NCBI GenBank assembly: GCA_019633425.1
Contig: WSUB01000024.1
Span: forward strand, 62,001-126,000
DNA: 64,000 bases
From: Tulasnella sp. 424
Taxonomy: Eukaryota > Basidiomycota > Agaricomycetes > Cantharellales > Tulasnellaceae
Direction: 5' to 3'
This document shows positions 58,616-64,000 of the stretch, one piece after another. Numbering within the stretch: the stretch's first letter is position 1; each line of letters starts with the position of its first letter. A model generated the notes under the pieces. The model made no database searches, was not told where the DNA came from, and saw only the letters and a list, made by a program, of their open reading frames with translations. Position numbers and translations under genes: made by a program.

Positions 58616-60990
58616 GAACATTTGTCCGCTGACAAAGCAAGCAAATAGCGAAGCATCAGGTCTCTCGTCGAACTCTCCATCGCCGCCGACCTTCACCACA
58701 GCGCGATGAGCCACACCTGCAGCATCGATACCACCCAGCTCCCAGTCACTTCGGTCTGCGTATATCAGGCTGATCGTGCCGAAGTCCATCGAACGTTGCC
58801 TGTCGAACTTGAAGTAAGCAAAACAACTAGGGGTCCATAACATCTCAGTCACTAACATGATTCTCTTCGTGTTCAGGAAGGCCAAAACGAAATCAAAATC
58901 GAGAGACTTCCTTCTGGAGTAGAACCCGACTCCATTCGCGTCGAGGGCACCGGAAACGCTGTCATTTTTGACGTGATCCACAGCCCTCCCCCACGCGTCG
59001 TCCTCTCTTATGACAAGTCTCAAAACCCAGCACTCCACGATCTTGCCAAGAAGAAAGGTAATTTGAATGCCGAAAAGTCTATCCTAGAACAGCAAGCCAC
59101 TGTCCTCAAAGATTACGGTTCTACGTTGAAAGCTGGCGTCGCAGACGCAGCCAAGCTCGCGGAGTTCTTGGAGCTTTACAAAGAAAGAAAGCAGCAGATT
59201 TTTGACGAACTTCAGAAAGTCAAGGCTCAGATTAGTGAGGTCGACGCCGAGCAGGATAGGATCAAAAAAGAGTTTTGGGCAGATGCCGCTGGACAGAAGC
59301 GCCAAACCAAGGTGACGGTCGTGGTTTTGGCGCAGCAGAAGGAGAAAGCGGAATTGTCTCTTCGCTACAGTGAGTAGTCATCTACGGGCTTGAGCGGGCG
59401 ACAAACTTAACTTTTGATTCCTTTTTACCGTTCGCAAGTGGTAAACGGTGCTTCTTGGACGCCCATGTACGATTTGCGAGCCAAAATCTCCCATGCACCC
59501 GGCGAATCATCAAGCATCACGCTGCAATACAAGGCATCGATCTCCCAAAAGACTGGAGAGGATTGGACAGACGTTGCCCTCACTCTTAGCACAGCCGCTC
59601 CTCAATTGGGCGCGACGATCCCAACGTTGGCCCCATACAAGATCGGTCGACCTCGACCTCCTCCACCGCCTCCGGTAGCGCGTTCACGTAGGGCGAGGGC
59701 TACGGAGGAGTACAGTTACCTGCGCTCGGAATCCACAGCGTGGGCGGATGAGATGTCTGATCTGGACATGGGCATCGGCTTGTTTGATGACGGACCTCCT
59801 CCTCCTCCCATCGCTCACGCAACAGCACAAGCTATTGAAGGAGCAACTAGCAGCACTTTTGTCATTGCTGGAAAGTCCACGATTCCTACCCACCAGCAAG
59901 ACGACGAGCAGACCCACCAGGTGTCTGTAGCAATCATCGATCTTGATGCGAAGTTGGAATGGGTTGCGGTTCCCAAGGCCCAGACTTCGGCGTTCTTGAA
60001 GGTGAGCTATTTGCCGTGCACCTTTGCTATGACCACTGAAAACCTGTTCTATTTTTGGCAGTGCAAAGTCAAGAACACGTCTCAGTATATCCTTCTCCCC
60101 GGACAAACCAGCGTCTTCATGGACGATAACTTTGTTTGCAAGTCAAACCTTCCAGTAAGATGCCTCCGAAGTTCTATTTGAATCAAAGTTGACCCAAAGT
60201 CGCGTTGCCCAACCCGGCAGAGTGTCAGTCCCAACGAGAGCTTCTCCACCTCCCTTGGAGTGGATCCTGCCATCCGGATCACCTATCATCCTCAGCAAAA
60301 GAAGAGCAAGAACGCCACAGGCGGTCTGCTCTCGAGCAAGATTGACGTCACGGCATATGTCCAGCGCATCACCATCAAGAACACAAGGGCGACCGCCGCC
60401 GCCCCTCTGTTTGTCAAAGACCAAATCCCTGTCAGCGAAGACTCTGACCTCAAGGTGCTACTCACGGAGCCTCGCTTGTCGAAGGAGCGATCCGAGATAG
60501 CTATAGCCAGTGGTGCCAAGGCACATTGGGCGCCACGCGACGCGGACAGAGAAGATGAGGACAAGACGGCCAACGCTGGCACGGAGGAAGATGGCGTTCT
60601 AGAATGGATTTGCGATATTCCTCCAGGAAAGACTCAGGAACTATCGTTGGCCTGGGAGGTATCGGGACCAGCGGGAAAGCAGTGGGTCCGCCACTAGTCT
60701 TCTCTGTTTGTATACGACAACCTATACATTGGATATCATTTTTTTGAAGGCTGGCTTTTAAGACAGCATCCCACCAACAGGATAATTACAGCAATGCGAC
60801 CGAGACCAAAAGTAATGCGAACGCTTGGACTAATCAGGCCAATCGCCGACCATTCACCAGAGCGTCTCGTGGCAGCAGCGGCCCTGTTTCGCTGGTAAGT
60901 ATTGTGACAGGTATGCTAGCAGCAGCGGGTTTTATCGGTTAGGCTACTCTGGGTCAGTTACAACACAGCAACGTACATTGTACCTGCTTG
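58616..60990 (+). repeat. DUF4139 tandem duplication, unit B
   Basis: Second unit, directly abutting unit A. It carries 90 bp of upstream sequence, gene B and about 290 bp of 3' flank that match unit A closely. The right edge, near ACATTGTACCTGCTTG, is approximate. Confidence 0.83.
58706..60697 (+). CDS. DUF4140/DUF4139 protein (mucoidy-inhibitor-A-like), copy B
   Basis: Exons: 58706-58813, 58877-59369, 59439-60001, 60062-60154, 60221-60697; 577 aa, the same length and exon sizes as copy A. Domains are as in copy A: the DUF4140 start (LPVTSVCVYQADRAEVHRTL), the coiled coil and the DUF4139 body are nearly unchanged. A block of about 30 residues after RPRPPPPPP is replaced: VARSRRARATEEYSYLRSES in B against MAVMAAPRPMMRMAVAASAA in A. 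One acceptor reads CAAG instead of CCAG but keeps AG. Nothing in the frame suggests a pseudogene. Only about 90 bp of copy A's upstream region came along, so its expression may differ. Function unknown, as for copy A. Confidence 0.88.
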
Positions 60991-61997
60991 CGTGGCCGGG
61001 GTTGCGCTGACTCCGGCATGCAAAGCCATACCTATGATTGCAAAGGGAGCTCTGTGAGTGTAACGTATACGAGGTGGGGATTTGGTAGAAGACTGGCGGG
61101 TAGTCAGCCGGGAAGGCGAGAACCTGGGGATGGCCTGATCAAGTACCCGTCAGGCAAGTAAAGAGGCCTAAGGCAGCTTGGCCGATACCTGGACGTTGAG
61201 CTTGCTGTACGGTACATTTCTCGTTAATTACCTCACCCTTCGGCTAATTTCACATTTTCTAGTATGCTCTGGTACGATCGAATATTCGGCCTCGCACGAC
61301 TGCCACATCACCGACGGCTGCGGCCTCGCCATCATACCAGTCGTACTAGATGAGGGGTTGGGTGTACTCTGCAAACCGGAGAGGATCCTTGCCTCCCTTT
61401 CATTCGCTTTGATTGTTTGGCTTGATTAAGCTCATGGACATTTCGCATCTGTTTCGTCTCGTTGAATTTCCCTTGCCTCTGTGCGAATAGATTCCGTTTG
61501 ATTTCGATGGTCACGCGGGTGCTGCACAACGTGCATCCAAGGTTTCTATCATTGGATTCAGTCCTGCCCGTGGAGTCAGGGATGTTTCATCTTGTTCATC
61601 TATGAATTGCACCACTGATGGTCGGGGTACTCGTGTCCGCGTCATTATTTCTCAAAAAGGAAGTTGCTTACTCAAGGGCTATGATGGTGGACCCTGAATC
61701 GGATACTCGAGAATTCGCACTACTCCCTCCACCATCGCCGTCTCGCCGTCGACGACCGGCAGAGCGCGTCTAAGCTGATCAAATATCGCTGCCGTGCTGC
61801 GGTGCTTATTCAAGCGATGCGCAACTAATTTTGTCAGTTTCCCGACTCCGTTATGGACCCTTTCAGCATTTGCCGCATCCAAGAGGACGATTGCCTATAT
61901 GTAGTCGATACCATTAGCTCCGGTCTAGCATCTTCATAGCACAGAGCAACCAAGCAACTCAGTCCTCTAGCTCTTAGCACAGTTCAGTACCACGATA
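60991..61997. other. Intergenic, with one terminal-exon-like frame
   Basis: About 1 kb between unit B and the propeller gene. The only item of note is the minus-strand frame at 61679-61894 (separate entry). Otherwise nothing is recognised. Confidence 0.4.
61679..61894 (-). other. Unassigned terminal-exon-like frame
   Basis: On the minus strand a TATAG acceptor at 61897-61895 is followed by 71 codons beginning AIVLLDAANAERVHNGVGKL and ending RILEYPIQGPPS plus stop. Composition is protein-like, but no family is recognised and no upstream exon can be joined; the space to the next gene is only 100 bp. It may be a relic of a lost gene. Confidence 0.22.
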
Positions 61998-63542
61998 ATG
62001 TTCTCCAGCCTTCCTCTCATCTGTCTTTCACTGCTGCCTCTCGTCTCCGCGGCACCCACCAGACGCGCCGGGCTTGTTGGGGCGGCTTACAGTTAGTTGT
62101 TTGATCACGCTATTCGACGAATCTGGGCTTACTGTGGCGTGTATATAGTCATCAACAACGATCCTTCCGGTAACTCGATTCTCGCCAGCAACATGGCAGA
62201 GGACGGCACGTTGGTGGGTCAGCATTACCCTCAGAGTATAGCAAGGCGCTTATAAATGTCCATCTTAGACCTTCGGCGGGGCGATCTCTGCTGGAGGAAT
62301 AGGATTGCATGGCAACAACACGAACCCAAACGCTGGCGACCCTCTTTTCAGCCAAGATGCGATCAAGGTGGTCGGTGGATATCTGTACACCGTGAATGTA
62401 AGTTTTGGAATCCTCTTACAACCAGGCTCTTGGGCTCACTTTTCCGTGTATAGTCGGGATCTAATACTGTCGTCATGTTCAAAATCAACCCGGAAAACCC
62501 ATCCGACCTCACCATGCTCGGCCAACCCGTCAATTCGGGGGGAGATTTCCCCTTGTCAATCGCCGTTTCCGAATGGGGACAAGTTTGCGTCTTGAATGGT
62601 GGTGCGGTCAGTAACGTCAGGTGTGTTTAGGTGGTCGTATTATCTCCAATCTGCCTTTACTGACGGGCTTGTTCAGTTGCTTTAAAGCGGATCCAGCGAA
62701 TGGTCTTACGGCTCTGCCTGATGCGATTCGAGCGCTACCACTGAGCCAGACGACACCTCCAAGTGGACCTGCTGGGTCGGCATCAGATATCATCTTCACG
62801 CCTTCTCACAAGCTTCTCGCGTCTGTTAAGGGATCGTCGGAGAGCCAGCCGGGTTACATTGCCGAGTGGGCTGTTGATCCTACAACCGGCCAGTTGTCCC
62901 AGGACTTCGTCAAGAACACCATTTCTTCCCCCGGAATGAATCCTTTCGGTATGACCCCAATTCCCGGACGAGATGCGATATTGAGCGCCGACCCGGCCGT
63001 TGGCTACGCAATTTGGGATTTGACAACTGTGCCAGCCACCTCCAACGTCATTTCTGTTTCCGGACAGATGGCCATCTGTTGTAAGTTCCCGCACTTGTTA
63101 TTTCTTGCAACGACAAAGTCTGACTTTCCGTTGGATGGCGTAGGGTCGACTTATTCTGCTTCCACCCAGAGTTTCTTCCTTGTGGATCCTGGTGCTTCTG
63201 AGGTCGTCGAAGTTGCTATCGACGAATCTCTCCAGAGCACGACTATCAAGCAATATCAACTTGCGACGGGCTCTGGGCCGCTCGATGGCGCAGTAGGTTC
63301 GTTTGCAGGCAAAGAGTATGTGAAAAGCTGCCTGTTGAACTTTGGCTGTCGTGCTTACTCAGAACCTTTCTAGTTATCTCTATGTACTTTCCGCCGCAAT
63401 GACCTCGATTGACGTTTTCGCTCTTCCTAGTAAAGGGGGGGCTGAACCGGTCCAAACCTTCAACCTTACAACTGCCGTCAACGATATGACTCCTGTTTCA
63501 TCCAAGAACCTTCAAGGCATGGCGGTTTATATTGTTGCTTAA
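61998..63542 (+). CDS. Secreted seven-bladed beta-propeller protein (lactonase / YbhE-like)
   Basis: Exons: 61998-62091, 62149-62213, 62269-62397, 62454-62620, 62677-63080, 63144-63315, 63374-63542; 399 aa. Signal peptide MFSSLPLICLSLLPLVSA with cleavage near APTRR. The mature protein starts VGAAYIINNDPSGNSILASN and has blade-like repeats (LTFGGAISAGGIGLHGNN; VVGGYLYTVNSGSNTVVMFK; LTMLGQPVNSGGDFPLSIAV; YLYVLSAAMTSIDVFALPS). This pattern of Gly-rich turns and periodic YxxN/VxxF strands is that of the lactonase-type propeller family (6-phosphogluconolactonase or carboxymuconate cyclase folds). Such secreted fungal members are common but poorly characterised. Substrate is unknown; I do not claim lactonase activity. 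The small first exons and all six introns keep frame. Confidence 0.82.
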
Positions 63543-63635
63543 GTAGTCGTGACTCTTTTCTGCGGGCTTCTGTATGGACATTCTTTGCAATTTCGGTAGC
63601 TCCATAATGTTCCTCATTAGTATCTAGGGCTCTGA

Positions 63636-63641
63636 AATAAA
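63636..63641 (+). terminator. Candidate polyadenylation signal of the propeller gene
   Basis: AATAAA 94 bp after the stop at 63542. It is a plausible cleavage signal, although fungi use this hexamer loosely. Confidence 0.4.
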
Positions 63642-63693
63642 GATTTTTAAAGCCAAAGCTCTTGATTTCTGTGAAAATGTGACGACATCTGAC

Positions 63694-63723
63694 TGCGTCC
63701 GGTGATAGCTATCACCGGACGCA
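63694..63723. repeat. Perfect 30-bp palindrome
   Basis: TGCGTCCGGTGATAG followed directly by its exact reverse complement CTATCACCGGACGCA, with no loop. It lies 150 bp downstream of the propeller gene. Confidence 0.9.
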
Positions 63724-64000
63724 TGTCTTCATTGTGATCCCTTCTCTACCCGTATTCCAATTCCCGTTCATCCACCAGCCCATCTGCTTCTCATCACCCA
63801 CTTCAAGTAACTAATTCCGTTCTATTTTTTTTTTTTACCTCTGTACAACGGATATACCAAGTATCTAGACTGAATGAGACGAAATGGAAGAGGGGTAAAG
63901 TCCCCAGTCGCGGCAGCTTGGCATAAGCGGAGGAGCTCGCGCCGGAGCTAAGGGGCTTACATCCGTGGGCCTAGCATTACGTATACGTCTCGTCGAACGC
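63724..64000. other. Window end, no gene seen
   Basis: No open frame or RNA gene that I can support. A ten-base T run lies near 63827-63836. Confidence 0.4.

Overview
The window is nuclear DNA from a filamentous fungus, most likely a basidiomycete (probably Agaricomycetes). Genes are broken by many short introns of about 50-70 bp with GT..AG ends, intergenic spacing is irregular, and there is a GH7 cellobiohydrolase with a fungal CBM1, an expanded F-box family and a mitochondrial m-AAA protease. The genus cannot be told from the sequence alone. I rebuilt the gene models by hand from splice signals, reading-frame continuity and family knowledge; every multi-exon model below closes in frame.

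Layout. 0-3 kb: a mitochondrial-type rhodanese and a zinc-ribbon protein of unknown function, both on the minus strand. 3-6 kb: no gene seen. 6-12.6 kb: a NIPA-type magnesium transporter (+) converging on a dual-specificity phosphatase with a very long disordered tail (-). 12.6-21 kb: a gene-poor 8.4-kb stretch holding only a spliced fragment of a double-stranded-RNA-binding motif near 17.3 kb. 21-28 kb: a secreted GH16 beta-glucanase (+), an SLC33-type acetyl-CoA transporter (+) and a GH7-CBM1 cellobiohydrolase (-). 30.6-37.6 kb: a compact housekeeping block with an m-AAA protease, a coiled-coil protein resembling the DASH subunit Spc34, and a Rab escort protein (Mrs6). 37.8-38.1 kb: a candidate tiny secreted-peptide gene. 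39-46.3 kb: a tandem triplication of about 2.4-kb units, each with one F-box gene. 46.3-50 kb: no convincing gene. 50-54.7 kb: an Ime2/Crk1-type (RCK) protein kinase. 55.4-61 kb: the complex I subunit NDUFS6 with a 6-nt micro-exon, diverging from the first of two tandem DUF4140/DUF4139 genes. 62-63.5 kb: a secreted beta-propeller (lactonase-like) protein.

Function together. Most neighbours look unrelated, as is usual in fungi. Two local themes stand out: extracellular polysaccharide breakdown (GH16 and GH7-CBM1 within 7 kb) and recent local gene duplication (three F-box genes, two DUF4139 genes) with visible changes in stop codons, promoters and a linker segment. I found no mobile element with a recognisable transposase or reverse transcriptase, no CRISPR array, no rRNA, and no tRNA that I could fold by eye.
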